DNA from: CALBPI01 sp039821605
GTDB lineage: Bacteria > Pseudomonadota > Gammaproteobacteria > Steroidobacterales > Woeseiaceae
Direction: 5' to 3'
Assembly (NCBI GenBank): GCA_039821605.1
Contig: JBCBNV010000002.1
Span: 62,001-126,000 of the forward strand
DNA: 64,000 nucleotides
Below, piece by piece: positions 1-7,642 of this stretch. The notes under the pieces are model-generated. The model was not told where the DNA came from. It ran no database searches and saw only the letters and a program-made list of their open reading frames with translations. The translations under genes and the position numbers were made by a program. Every line of letters begins with the position of its first letter. Positions within the stretch are counted from its first letter, which is position 1.

Positions 1-1263
1 GAACGAGTAGGTGAGCGTGCCGTCTGCGTTGAAGGCGCGCCGCATGAGCCCCTGCTGGATGCCCGCGATCCACATCGACACGGTGTAGAGCACCACGCCA
101 ATCGTCGACAGCCAGAAGTGCACGTCGATCATCTTGATCGAGTGCATCTGGGTCTTGTTGTAGAGCCGCGGGATCAGGCAGTAGAGGCTGCCGATCGTCA
201 TCATGGCCACCCAGCCCAGCGCGCCGGAGTGCACGTGACCGATGGTCCAGTCGGTGTAGTGGCTGAGCGCGTTGACGGTCTTGATCGACATCATCGGGCC
301 TTCGAAGGTCGACATGCCGTAGAACGACAGCGACACGATCATGAACTTGATGACCGGGTCGGTTCGGAGCTTATGCCAGGCGCCCGAGAGCGTCATGATG
401 CCGTTGATCATGCCGCCCCAGGAGGGCGCCAGCAGGATCAGCGAGAACACCATGCCCAGCGACTGCGCCCAGTCGGGCAGCGAGGTGTAGTGCAGGTGAT
501 GCGGGCCGGCCCACATGTAGATGGCGATGAGCGCCCAGAAGTGCACGACCGACAGCCGGTAGCTGTAGATCGGGCGTTCTGCCTGCTTGGGCACGAAGTA
601 GTACATCATCCCGAGGAAGCCGGCGGTCAGGAAGAAGCCCACGGCGTTGTGCCCGTACCACCACTGCATCATCGCATCGACCACGCCCGAGTAGATGGGG
701 TAGGACTTGGTCAGCGACACAGGGATCGACAGGTTGTTGAACACGTGCAGCACGGTCACGGTGATGATGAACGCGGCGTAAAACCAGTTCGCCACGTAGA
801 TGTGCTTGATGCGCCGCTTCGCGATGGTGCCGAAGAACACGGCCGCGTAACTGAGCCAGACCACGGCGATGAGCAGGTCGATCGGCCACTCGAGCTCGGC
901 GTACTCTTTACTCTGCGTGATCCCGAGCGGCAGCGTGACGGCTGCCAGCACGATGATCAGCTGCCAGCCCCAGAACGTGAAGCTCGCGAGTTTGTCGAAG
1001 GCCAGCCGGACGTGGCAGGTGCGTTGCACCACGTAGTAGCTCGTGGCGAACAGTGCCGAGCCCCCAAACGCGAAGATCACCGCGTTGGTGTGCAGCGGCC
1101 GCAGGCGGCTGTAGGTCAGGAACGGCAGGTCGAAGGTCAGGGCGGGCCAGATGAGCTGGGCCGCGATGAGCACGCCGACGAGCATGCCGACGATGCCCCA
1201 CAAGATCGTCGCCAGCGCGAACTGTCGCACCACCGTATCGTTGTAAGTTGCTGTTTTGTCCAT
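1..1263 (-). CDS. ccoN: cbb3-type cytochrome c oxidase subunit I (5' part)
   Basis: Catalytic heme-copper subunit of the high-affinity cbb3 terminal oxidase of the inner membrane. The 421 residues present begin MDKTATYNDTVVRQFALAT and run off the left edge, leaving perhaps 50-60 residues missing compared with the usual length of about 475. Several transmembrane helices are visible, with histidine-containing helices such as TYSRLRPLHTNAVIFAFGG, MMQWWYGHNAVGFF and WAGPHHLHYTSLPDWAQSL, which is the metal-ligand pattern of this family. The ATG at 1261-1263 is the first residue of the conserved N-terminus. The gene diverges from hemN across an FNR-type box, the expected arrangement for a microaerobic oxidase. 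It is partial only because of the window edge. Confidence 0.95.
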   Translation of the reverse strand, partial: MDKTATYNDTVVRQFALATILWGIVGMLVGVLIAAQLIWPALTFDLPFLTYSRLRPLHTNAVIFAFGGSALFATSYYVVQRTCHVRLAFDKLASFTFWGWQLIIVLAAVTLPLGITQSKEYAELEWPIDLLIAVVWLSYAAVFFGTIAKRRIKHIYVANWFYAAFIITVTVLHVFNNLSIPVSLTKSYPIYSGVVDAMMQWWYGHNAVGFFLTAGFLGMMYYFVPKQAERPIYSYRLSVVHFWALIAIYMWAGPHHLHYTSLPDWAQSLGMVFSLILLAPSWGGMINGIMTLSGAWHKLRTDPVIKFMIVSLSFYGMSTFEGPMMSIKTVNALSHYTDWTIGHVHSGALGWVAMMTIGSLYCLIPRLYNKTQMHSIKMIDVHFWLSTIGVVLYTVSMWIAGIQQGLMRRAFNADGTLTYSF

Positions 1264-1345
1264 GTTTCAGTCATCCCCAAGGTGCTGATGCCCCGCCAGA
1301 TGGCCGGTCATGCGGCGACTCTATCCGGGGTGGCGTACACGCTAA

Positions 1346-1359
1346 ATGACCTGGATCAA
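1346..1359. promoter_or_regulatory. FNR/ANR box between ccoN and hemN
   Basis: The 14-mer ATGACCTGGATCAA differs at one position from the common ANR/FNR site form TTGACNTGGATCAA, and fits the TTGAT-N4-ATCAA dyad. It lies 83 bases from the ccoN start and 71 from the hemN start, so one site could serve both divergent genes. An fnr homologue with intact cluster cysteines lies 1.5 kb downstream. Confidence 0.7.
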
Positions 1360-1429
1360 TTACGCGATTGCGGTATGTGCGTAGCCTTCGAGCCGTTTTC
1401 AATGTGCGGGCAGGCGCCCGGAGAACGCC

Positions 1430-2836
1430 ATGCAGCAGGCCGAACTCGAAATCCCCTCGCTGGACCTGATCCGCCGCTACGGCGTGACGGGGCCGCGCTT
1501 CACCTCGTATCCCACGGCGCTCTCATTCGATGAGGGCATTGGCGATGACGCCTTCCGAGAGGCGGTTGCCGACAGCAATGACCGATTGATGCCGGCGCCG
1601 CTGACGCTGTACGTGCATCTGCCGTTCTGTCGCACGCTCTGCTACTACTGCGGCTGCCACAAGAAGATCACCCGCAACGCTGAGTTGGTTGAGGACTACG
1701 TCAAGGCGCTGATCCGTGAGATCGCGACCAAGTCGGAGCTTGTCGATCGCGACCGCGTGGTCCGGGGCGTGCACTGGGGCGGCGGCACACCGACCTATCT
1801 CAGCCGGGATCAGCGCCGGATCATCATGGCCGCGCTGTCGGATCACTTCCCGCTCGCATCGGACTCCGCGCGAGACTTTTCGGTGGAGATCGACCCGCGA
1901 ACGATTGAAGTCGACGACCTCGCGTCGCTGCGCGGGCTGGGCTTCAATCGGGTGAGCTTTGGGGTGCAGGACTTCGATCCCGATGTGCAGCGCGCGGTGA
2001 ATCGCGTGCAACCCTACCGCGTCGTGGCCGAGCACATGGAGCGGGCCCGAACGCTGGGTTTTCGCAGTATTTCGATCGATCTCATCTACGGCTTGCCGCT
2101 TCAGACGCAGGCGAGCTTCGCCACCACAATCGACCAAGCGATCGACTTGCGGCCGGATGCGCTCAGCGTCTTCAACTACGCGCACCTGCCCGCGCGATTC
2201 CCCGCGCAGCGGCTCATTCGGGAGGAAGACCTGCCCGACGCGGCCACCCGTATCGGCATGTTCCGCGACACCGTCGAACGCCTGCGCGACGCGGGCTACG
2301 AGTACATCGGGATGGATCACTTCGCGCTTCCCATGAGCGATCTGGCGCGCGCGCGGCGTGAAGGCAACCTGCACCGCTGCTTCCAGGGCTACGCGTCGGG
2401 CGCCGACAGTGAGACGCTCGCGTTCGGCGTCAGCGGCATCAGCAACATCGGTGACGGCTATTTTCAGGTTGAGAAGTCGTTGCCCAGCTACATCCGCCGG
2501 GTGCGCAACGGCAATCCGGCGATTGCGCGCGGCTACGTCACCACACCCGAGGACCGCCGGGTGGCCGACGTGATTCAGTCGATCATGTGCTATGGCAGCT
2601 GCGACACGCGTGCCTGGAGCGCGCGCTTCGACAGCGAATTCGACGACTTCTTCGCCGACGACCTGGTCCGCCTGTCTGGCCTGGTTGACGATGGCCTGGT
2701 CGTCCGGAAACCCGGCCGCATCGACGTGACGCCTGTGGGCTGGGTTTTCCTGCGCACCGTCGCAAGCTGTTTTGATCGCACCCGCCACGGCGCGCAACCC
2801 GTAGCCGACGCCCGGGCCTACTCGACAGCGGTTTGA
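1430..2836 (+). CDS. hemN: oxygen-independent coproporphyrinogen III oxidase
   Basis: Radical-SAM enzyme converting coproporphyrinogen III to protoporphyrinogen IX without oxygen in haem synthesis; cytoplasmic. The 468-residue length matches HemN. The cluster motif C67-x3-C71-x2-C74-x-C76 is intact (CRTLCYYCGC), where the extra cysteine is typical of true HemN rather than HemW. The SAM-binding GGGTPTYL follows. The first ATG is used, within MQQAELEIPSLDLIRRYGV. The gene sits between the ccoN/hemN FNR box and fnr, consistent with induction under low oxygen to supply haem for the cbb3 oxidase. A long antisense frame is a shadow. Confidence 0.96.
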   Translation: MQQAELEIPSLDLIRRYGVTGPRFTSYPTALSFDEGIGDDAFREAVADSNDRLMPAPLTLYVHLPFCRTLCYYCGCHKKITRNAELVEDYVKALIREIATKSELVDRDRVVRGVHWGGGTPTYLSRDQRRIIMAALSDHFPLASDSARDFSVEIDPRTIEVDDLASLRGLGFNRVSFGVQDFDPDVQRAVNRVQPYRVVAEHMERARTLGFRSISIDLIYGLPLQTQASFATTIDQAIDLRPDALSVFNYAHLPARFPAQRLIREEDLPDAATRIGMFRDTVERLRDAGYEYIGMDHFALPMSDLARARREGNLHRCFQGYASGADSETLAFGVSGISNIGDGYFQVEKSLPSYIRRVRNGNPAIARGYVTTPEDRRVADVIQSIMCYGSCDTRAWSARFDSEFDDFFADDLVRLSGLVDDGLVVRKPGRIDVTPVGWVFLRTVASCFDRTRHGAQPVADARAYSTAV

Positions 2837-2924
2837 CATTGCTTAGACGCGACGAAAGTCGTAGGCGATACGGGGCGCTGCACTGATATCATCCCGTCAA
2901 ACTTCCCTACCGCGAAAGGGAGTC

Positions 2925-3695
2925 ATGGGGACCGAAGACCAGCCGGCCCAGCGAGAGGCCGAGGCGGTTGCCGGAGACGCAGCCGCGCTTTTTCCTGATC
3001 CGAGCCGTTGCAGTGGCTGCGCGGTCGGTAACCTGTGCGTCGCCGCAGGCTCCGACGACCAGACGCTTGCGCGCCTCGACGATCTGCTGCGCGTTAGTGA
3101 CTCCATTGGCGCCGGCAACTATGTGATCCGTCGCGGCGACCCGTTCCGTGGCCTCATCGCGGTCCGTTCCGGCTGCTTCAAGAGCGCCATAACCGACCGA
3201 GAGGGCCGCGAGCAGGTGCTCGGGTTCCATTTGCCGGGCGAACTCATCGGCCTGGATGCCGTGCAGTCGAAACGCCACCGCGCCGACGTCGTGGCGCTGG
3301 GCGGCGCCGCCATGTGCATGCTCGACTACCAGGAGCTCCTGAATCTCTCGGCCTGCAGCCGGCAACTCCAGCAGCAGCTGTTCGGCCTGTTTTCAGGGCG
3401 CATCGCGGACACCAACTGGCGCGGCACCGATCTCTCGGCGGAAGAACGCATTGCCGGTTTCATGCTCGATGTGTCGAAGCGGCTCCTGGAACGCGGCGAG
3501 TCCGGCGAGGAGTTCGAGCTGCAGATGTCTCGCAGCGACATCGGCAACTACCTGGGGCTGGCCACGGAGACCGTAAGCCGCGTCGTGCGACGCCTGCACG
3601 AACAAGGGTTGCTCGACGTGCGTCGCAAGCGAGTCCGGCTTGCGAACCGGCCCGAGCTCGAGCGGCTTGCAGAAGCGTTGTTTGAGACGCGTTGA
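2925..3695 (+). CDS. fnr: FNR/ANR oxygen-responsive transcription regulator
   Basis: CRP-family regulator that senses oxygen with a [4Fe-4S] cluster. The N-terminal cysteine set is C29-x2-C32-x5-C38 (CSGCAVGNLC), with the fourth ligand C131 in AAMCMLDY, matching E. coli FNR C20/C23/C29/C122. The cyclic-nucleotide-like beta roll is followed by a dimer helix and an HTH whose recognition helix contains ETVSRVV, the E/S/R set that reads TTGAT half-sites. The ATG at 2925 follows an AGGGAG ribosome site. It probably controls hemN and ccoN next door through the box at 1346-1359. A small membrane protein gene overlaps its stop codon. Confidence 0.95.
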   Translation: MGTEDQPAQREAEAVAGDAAALFPDPSRCSGCAVGNLCVAAGSDDQTLARLDDLLRVSDSIGAGNYVIRRGDPFRGLIAVRSGCFKSAITDREGREQVLGFHLPGELIGLDAVQSKRHRADVVALGGAAMCMLDYQELLNLSACSRQLQQQLFGLFSGRIADTNWRGTDLSAEERIAGFMLDVSKRLLERGESGEEFELQMSRSDIGNYLGLATETVSRVVRRLHEQGLLDVRRKRVRLANRPELERLAEALFETR

Positions 3696-4198
3696 CGGGT
3701 CTAAGCCGCACGGTCGTTCGTCTGTTCGCGATCTTTATCGCGTTGCGGGTGATCAAGGATGCTCCGACCACCATTTTTTGGTTTGAGAGGTCAAGAGTCG
3801 AGCTGGCGGATATTCCGTTGTGGACCGTCATCGTGCCGATGGCGGTGCAGCTCGTAGCGGCGGTCATCGTGTGGACGCTCGCGGCCCGGATCGCGGTCGA
3901 GCCCGATTCGGATAGGTCGCCAGGCAATGATCTTGCCTGGCTGCACGCGGCGGTGGGCTTGATTGGGCTCGTGATCATAGTCGGCACACTTCTCCATCTG
4001 GTCAACCAGGAGATCGGTTGGAGCATGCTGCAGCGTGCTACGGCCGATACCGGCCTGAACCTCCCAGAAGAAGGGAAGATCGTCTTTGTGCGCATCACGA
4101 GCGCAATCGAACTCGTGGTGGGCTTCGGCCTGCTGCTGGGACGCGCTCGCATCGCGGGCATGCTGCGCAAGATGCGCTATGCGGGCGTGGTTGACTAA
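3692..4198 (+). CDS. uncharacterised inner-membrane protein coupled to fnr
   Basis: A 168-residue protein with three or four hydrophobic spans, near residues 10-28, 42-66, 88-113 and 132-152, separated by short polar loops. I see no enzymatic motif and do not recognise the family. The only in-frame start near the N-terminus is TTG at 3692, overlapping the fnr TGA by three bases, which suggests translational coupling; a GTG farther in is possible. Being co-transcribed with the oxygen regulator hints at a respiratory or membrane-stress link, but that is inference. Confidence 0.6.
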   Translation: MTGLSRTVVRLFAIFIALRVIKDAPTTIFWFERSRVELADIPLWTVIVPMAVQLVAAVIVWTLAARIAVEPDSDRSPGNDLAWLHAAVGLIGLVIIVGTLLHLVNQEIGWSMLQRATADTGLNLPEEGKIVFVRITSAIELVVGFGLLLGRARIAGMLRKMRYAGVVD

Positions 4199-4364
4199 GC
4201 CCGACCGACGACTCGCGTACGGGGCTCAGACGCGAGCGCCGACACATCGGGATAGCCGCGATCACTGCTTGAGAAAACCGCACCGTCATCGTGTGCGGAC
4301 GTGACCCCAAGGTCGCTGGGATTCGCTACCATCGCGCGCTGGTTTTTTCGAATTCAAGGTCTCG

Positions 4365-5087
4365 ATGATGCCGGTGATCTCGAACGGTTGGTTGCGTCAC
4401 GCGGTGGCGCTCGTCACAGCGGTTGTCAGTCTGTGGGGCGCGTCCGCGCAGGCGCAGGTCGACGAAGACCAGCTCGGTGCCTGGTACATGGCGTTCTGGA
4501 GCGCGTCGATTGGCGACAACGGCTGGGGCCTGCAGGGCGACTTCCAGAACCGAAACTGGGACACGGGTGGTGACCTGGAGCAGTGGTTGTTGCGGTCGGG
4601 GGTCACGTATCGCCCCGAGGGCTCCAATACGCTCTACACCTTCGGCTACGCCAACATCCGAACAGGCGCCTTCGGCGACAGCGATGCGAGCTTCCGCGAG
4701 GACCGTGTCTATCAGGAGGCGCTGATCAGTCAGAAGCCGGCGCTCTGGCTCTCCTTACGTCACCGGTTCCGATTCGAGCAGCGCTGGGTCGACGGGCAGG
4801 ACTTCAGAACGCGCCTGCGCTACGCGCTGTTCGCGGACATCCCGCTCAACGGTCGCACGGGCGGCAAGGGTGCGGTTTACCTGGCGCTCTACAACGAGCT
4901 GTTCCTGAATTCGACGCGAGACATCGGCGACGGGCGCCGTGTTGACGTGTATGACCGCAACCGAACCTATGCGGCGCTGGGCTACGGGCTCAGTGACCGT
5001 TACAAGACGCAGTTCGGTTACATGTACCAGCACAGCGACGGCGTGGAGAAAGGCCAGCTGCAGCTCAGCCTGCACGCGAGCTTCTAG
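4365..5087 (+). CDS. DUF2490-type outer-membrane protein
   Basis: A 240-residue exported protein. An N-terminal signal peptide (residues 1 to about 30, ending near SAQAQ) is followed by alternating aromatic/hydrophobic beta strands and a terminal LQLSLHASF, the C-terminal phenylalanine typical of outer-membrane barrels. Repeated short motifs such as LRHRFRFEQRW and LRYALFADIPL resemble DUF2490 proteins, whose function is unknown. The start at ATG 4365 is directly followed by a second ATG. It stands alone, with 166 bases upstream in which I see no clear promoter or terminator, and converges on the next gene. Confidence 0.7.
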   Translation: MMPVISNGWLRHAVALVTAVVSLWGASAQAQVDEDQLGAWYMAFWSASIGDNGWGLQGDFQNRNWDTGGDLEQWLLRSGVTYRPEGSNTLYTFGYANIRTGAFGDSDASFREDRVYQEALISQKPALWLSLRHRFRFEQRWVDGQDFRTRLRYALFADIPLNGRTGGKGAVYLALYNELFLNSTRDIGDGRRVDVYDRNRTYAALGYGLSDRYKTQFGYMYQHSDGVEKGQLQLSLHASF

Positions 5088-5100
5088 GCCCGGCAAACGC

Positions 5101-5688
5101 TCAGATCGTCTCGCGACCGCGCCGCTGCAGCTCGTCGATGAGCTGGCGCCGCTGCAACTCGCCCGAGTCGCCGCCGCCGAATACGAACTCGCCCGATGAG
5201 TAGCTCGTGCCGAAGCTGTCGGCTGTGTTGATGGTCTGGCCAATCCCCGACAGCAGATCGATCTCCGTGAGCGTCGACAGACGGTGCAGGAAGGTGCTCC
5301 AGAGCGTGCCGTTGGCAATCGCGTAGCGCGCATCGAGCGCCGAGTCGAAATTCGCCTGCATGAGGCGCATGAGCTCCTCGGGGTCGAGCGCCGCGGCGTC
5401 GTTCACGGGAATCATGATGCGCATGCGATCCGCCTCGGGGTCGCTCACGAGCAGGATCTGACGTTCCGCAAACGAGAACAGGAGGCTGTTGCCGTTGCGC
5501 TCGTAGTCTTCATCGAGCCGCTCGATGATAGTCTCGATGCGGTCCATGGTCATGGCGTCGTCGGGCGTGTCGGTCGCCTCGGGCGCGTCCGACTGGGCCT
5601 GGCTTGGGCCCCCGGTCAGCGCCAGGGCCAGCGCGAGGGTCGTGAGCGCGGCGAGTGCGCTCACGCGAAGCAGCGATGCATGGATCAT
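5101..5688 (-). CDS. exported protein, possibly YbjN/secretion-chaperone fold
   Basis: A 195-residue protein with a signal peptide (about residues 1-32, ending LTGGPSQAQS) and an acidic linker. The single alpha/beta domain contains strands LLFSFAERQILLVSD and RMRIMIPV followed by helices, reminiscent of YbjN or type III chaperone-like folds. The tail is rich in glycine and serine (GEFVFGGGDSGEL). No catalytic motif is visible. The fold suggestion is weak; the safe statement is a periplasmic protein of unknown function. It is transcribed towards the DUF2490 gene with only 13 bases between stops. Confidence 0.55.
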   Translation of the reverse strand: MIHASLLRVSALAALTTLALALALTGGPSQAQSDAPEATDTPDDAMTMDRIETIIERLDEDYERNGNSLLFSFAERQILLVSDPEADRMRIMIPVNDAAALDPEELMRLMQANFDSALDARYAIANGTLWSTFLHRLSTLTEIDLLSGIGQTINTADSFGTSYSSGEFVFGGGDSGELQRRQLIDELQRRGRETI

Positions 5689-5772
5689 GTCGGCGTCCTT
5701 CCCCGAGTCGTCTCTAGAGATAAGAACCGCTGAACTGCCGGATTGTTTCAGCCCATGTCCGCTTTGCCGGAA

Positions 5773-6222
5773 TCAGCGCGCCGCAATGCACTCGATCTCG
5801 ATGCGGGCGTCCAGAACGACATCGGCGCCGCCGATGGTCGTGCGGGCTGGCCGGGGCGGTGCGAATCTGGCCCGGTAGGCGGCGTTCATGGCGTCAAACT
5901 CGTCGACGTCGGCCAGGAACACCGTGCACTTGACGACGTCCGCGAGCCCAAGATCGTGCACCGCCAACGCGCGCTCGATATTGCGAATGGCCTGCGTGGT
6001 CTCGTTGGCGATGCCACCGGGAACCAGCTTGCCGTCTGCGGTCCCTAAAACGCCCGCGAGAAACACCAGTTCGCCGGCGAGCACAGCGCGAGAAAAGGAC
6101 CCGGTGCCATTCGAGGGATCGTCAAACTCGGGCCCGGCGGGCGCGGTCGCGCAGCCCGCAAGCGTCAGCGCCGCCACCAAGCTAGCGATGCAGCGACTCG
6201 AGTTATGGCGTCTTCCGCTCAA
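5773..6222 (-). CDS. RidA-family protein with a lipoprotein signal
   Basis: RidA/YjgF/UK114 proteins hydrolyse reactive enamine/imine intermediates and are normally cytoplasmic. This 149-residue member has the conserved core (VFLAGVLGTADGKLVPGG, then ALAVHDLGLADVVKCTVFLADVDEF). It also has the C-terminal PAR-x-n-IEIECIAAR block, including the arginine that binds substrate carboxylate in this family. Unusually, the core is preceded by a lipoprotein signal with lipobox LTLAGC (Cys near residue 24), predicting export and lipid anchoring. Its ATG overlaps the stop of the upstream SYLF lipoprotein gene, so the two should be co-translated. Confidence 0.8.
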   Translation of the reverse strand: MSGRRHNSSRCIASLVAALTLAGCATAPAGPEFDDPSNGTGSFSRAVLAGELVFLAGVLGTADGKLVPGGIANETTQAIRNIERALAVHDLGLADVVKCTVFLADVDEFDAMNAAYRARFAPPRPARTTIGGADVVLDARIEIECIAAR

Positions 6223-6773
6223 TTGAGCGACTCGTCTTTCCAGTACTTGGTGCCTTTGACCGTCGCCTGCAATGCAAGACCGCTCTCGGTGATCTGGTAG
6301 ACGGTGACGCCGTCGAGCACGGCTTCGCCGCCCACGGCTGCGCCCTGGTCGCCGGCCTTGGCGGCGGCATCGGCCTGGCCACCAAAAGAGATACCGGTTT
6401 CGACAAAATCGTTCATGGTTTCCGCGTCGTGGAATACGAACACGAGTCGATAGTCCTTGACGCCGGCACCGAGTCCGACACCCACCTCACCCATCTTCAT
6501 GTAGGTGTCCGCGCCCGTCTGGTTGTCGCGGATGACGCCGTAGCCGCCGCCGAAGCTCGCGAGGATCACGTTGATGTTGGCGTTGCTGAACACGCCATAG
6601 CCGGGTGCTGCCGCCAGTTCGGCGCGTGCGCTCGCTTTGCGCGCGTAAAGCTGGTTGAGAACGTCCGTGCGCATCTCGCGGATGGCGCCTCTGCGCTCGT
6701 CGGGTGTGCCACTCGTGGTGACGCAGCCGGCGAGCAGAACGACGGCAAACAGGGAAACAGTCAGGCGCTGCAT
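6219..6773 (-). CDS. SYLF/YSC84-domain lipoprotein
   Basis: A 184-residue protein with a signal peptide and lipobox (VVLLAGC, Cys at 16). It is followed by the SYLF (YSC84) lipid-binding domain, recognised by AAPGYGVFSNANINVILASF, GYGVIRDNQTGADTYMKM and VGVGLGAGVKDYRLVFVFHD. Family members bind lipids or are surface-exposed lipoproteins; the role of the bacterial forms is not well known. It is the first gene of a two-gene unit with the lipoprotein-type RidA downstream (4-base overlap). Confidence 0.85.
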   Translation of the reverse strand: MQRLTVSLFAVVLLAGCVTTSGTPDERRGAIREMRTDVLNQLYARKASARAELAAAPGYGVFSNANINVILASFGGGYGVIRDNQTGADTYMKMGEVGVGLGAGVKDYRLVFVFHDAETMNDFVETGISFGGQADAAAKAGDQGAAVGGEAVLDGVTVYQITESGLALQATVKGTKYWKDESLN

Positions 6774-6827
6774 GTCGGGGCTCCCCTCGATCGTGTCGCA
6801 AGAGGATACCTGATCGATCGTGTGGGC

Positions 6828-7592
6828 TCAGGCGGAGTCGTCGACGACGCGCCCCGTCGGCGCACCCTGGCCGCCACCGGCCAGCCAGCCGTAGTCGGCG
6901 CTGCCATCCTGACGCTCGAGCCAGCGCAGGATATCGAGCAGCTCCTGTTGCGGCGCTTCGCGCCCCGTCGAATCCCGGCCAGGTGCGTGCTCGTGCGCCG
7001 AAGCCGGCGCAGCCTCGTCGTCGACATCGTCATCGATCCCGGCGGCGCGGAGACGCGCCCGCGGTCGGCGTGCGCGGCGCACATCGGGTGGTGTGAAGGG
7101 TGCGTAGGGCGCCCACGACGCCGCGGTGTCGATGGTGGTGCTGCGCGGCTCCCCGCCAGCGTCGCGCGGTGTGCTGAAGCCGTGCCGAAGCTCCGCGAGC
7201 AACAGGCGCACGGCGCGCAGGATGGCGTCGCGCGAGAGGTCGGAGCGAGCCGCTGCCTGCAGCGCGTTGCCGACCTCGAGGATCACAGTTCGAATGACTT
7301 CGAGCGTCGCGGTACGAATCACTGCGGGCGTACCCGGATCTGTAGCCGGGGGCGCTCCATTGGGCGAGGGCGCCGGCGTCAACAACGGCTGCCAGGCTGG
7401 CGTGTTCGTGCGCAGCCAGCCCGCACTCGCGCGGCGTAACAACACCATGGCCGCGCTCGTGTCGAGCGGCTGTCGCGCGCTCGGCCCCTGCGGTGCGGCC
7501 TGCGCCAGCGCCGAAGTGCTGATGCGTGATGCGAGCGCCGCGCGGATGGCGGCGACGTCGACCACGCCGGCCCGTGTCAGCGGCAGGCTCAT
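6828..7592 (-). CDS. hypothetical protein, low-complexity, no family recognised
   Basis: A 254-residue protein rich in Ala, Pro and Arg. Residues 90-140 look like two amphipathic helices (TLEVIRTVILEVGNALQAAA and DAILRAVRLLLAELRHG). A disordered basic/acidic stretch (RRARRPRARLRAA, then DDDVDDEAA) follows, and the protein ends LLDILRWLERQDGSADYGWL. No signal peptide or membrane span is visible. It diverges from the aminotransferase gene with 50 bases between starts. Codon use fits the region, so it is probably a real but lineage-specific gene. Confidence 0.5.
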   Translation of the reverse strand: MSLPLTRAGVVDVAAIRAALASRISTSALAQAAPQGPSARQPLDTSAAMVLLRRASAGWLRTNTPAWQPLLTPAPSPNGAPPATDPGTPAVIRTATLEVIRTVILEVGNALQAAARSDLSRDAILRAVRLLLAELRHGFSTPRDAGGEPRSTTIDTAASWAPYAPFTPPDVRRARRPRARLRAAGIDDDVDDEAAPASAHEHAPGRDSTGREAPQQELLDILRWLERQDGSADYGWLAGGGQGAPTGRVVDDSA

Positions 7593-7642
7593 AGGGGATT
7601 GTCCCGGTTCTTAAGCGCCGCGAATGCGGTTACCATCGCGGC

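Noticed and set aside
118..1533. 471-residue plus-strand frame opposite ccoN
   Set aside because: Antisense shadow of the conserved oxidase gene; composition His/Arg/Gln-rich and no domain.
1523..2839. 438-residue minus frame opposite hemN
   Set aside because: hemN on the other strand is unambiguous; the antisense protein has no family features.
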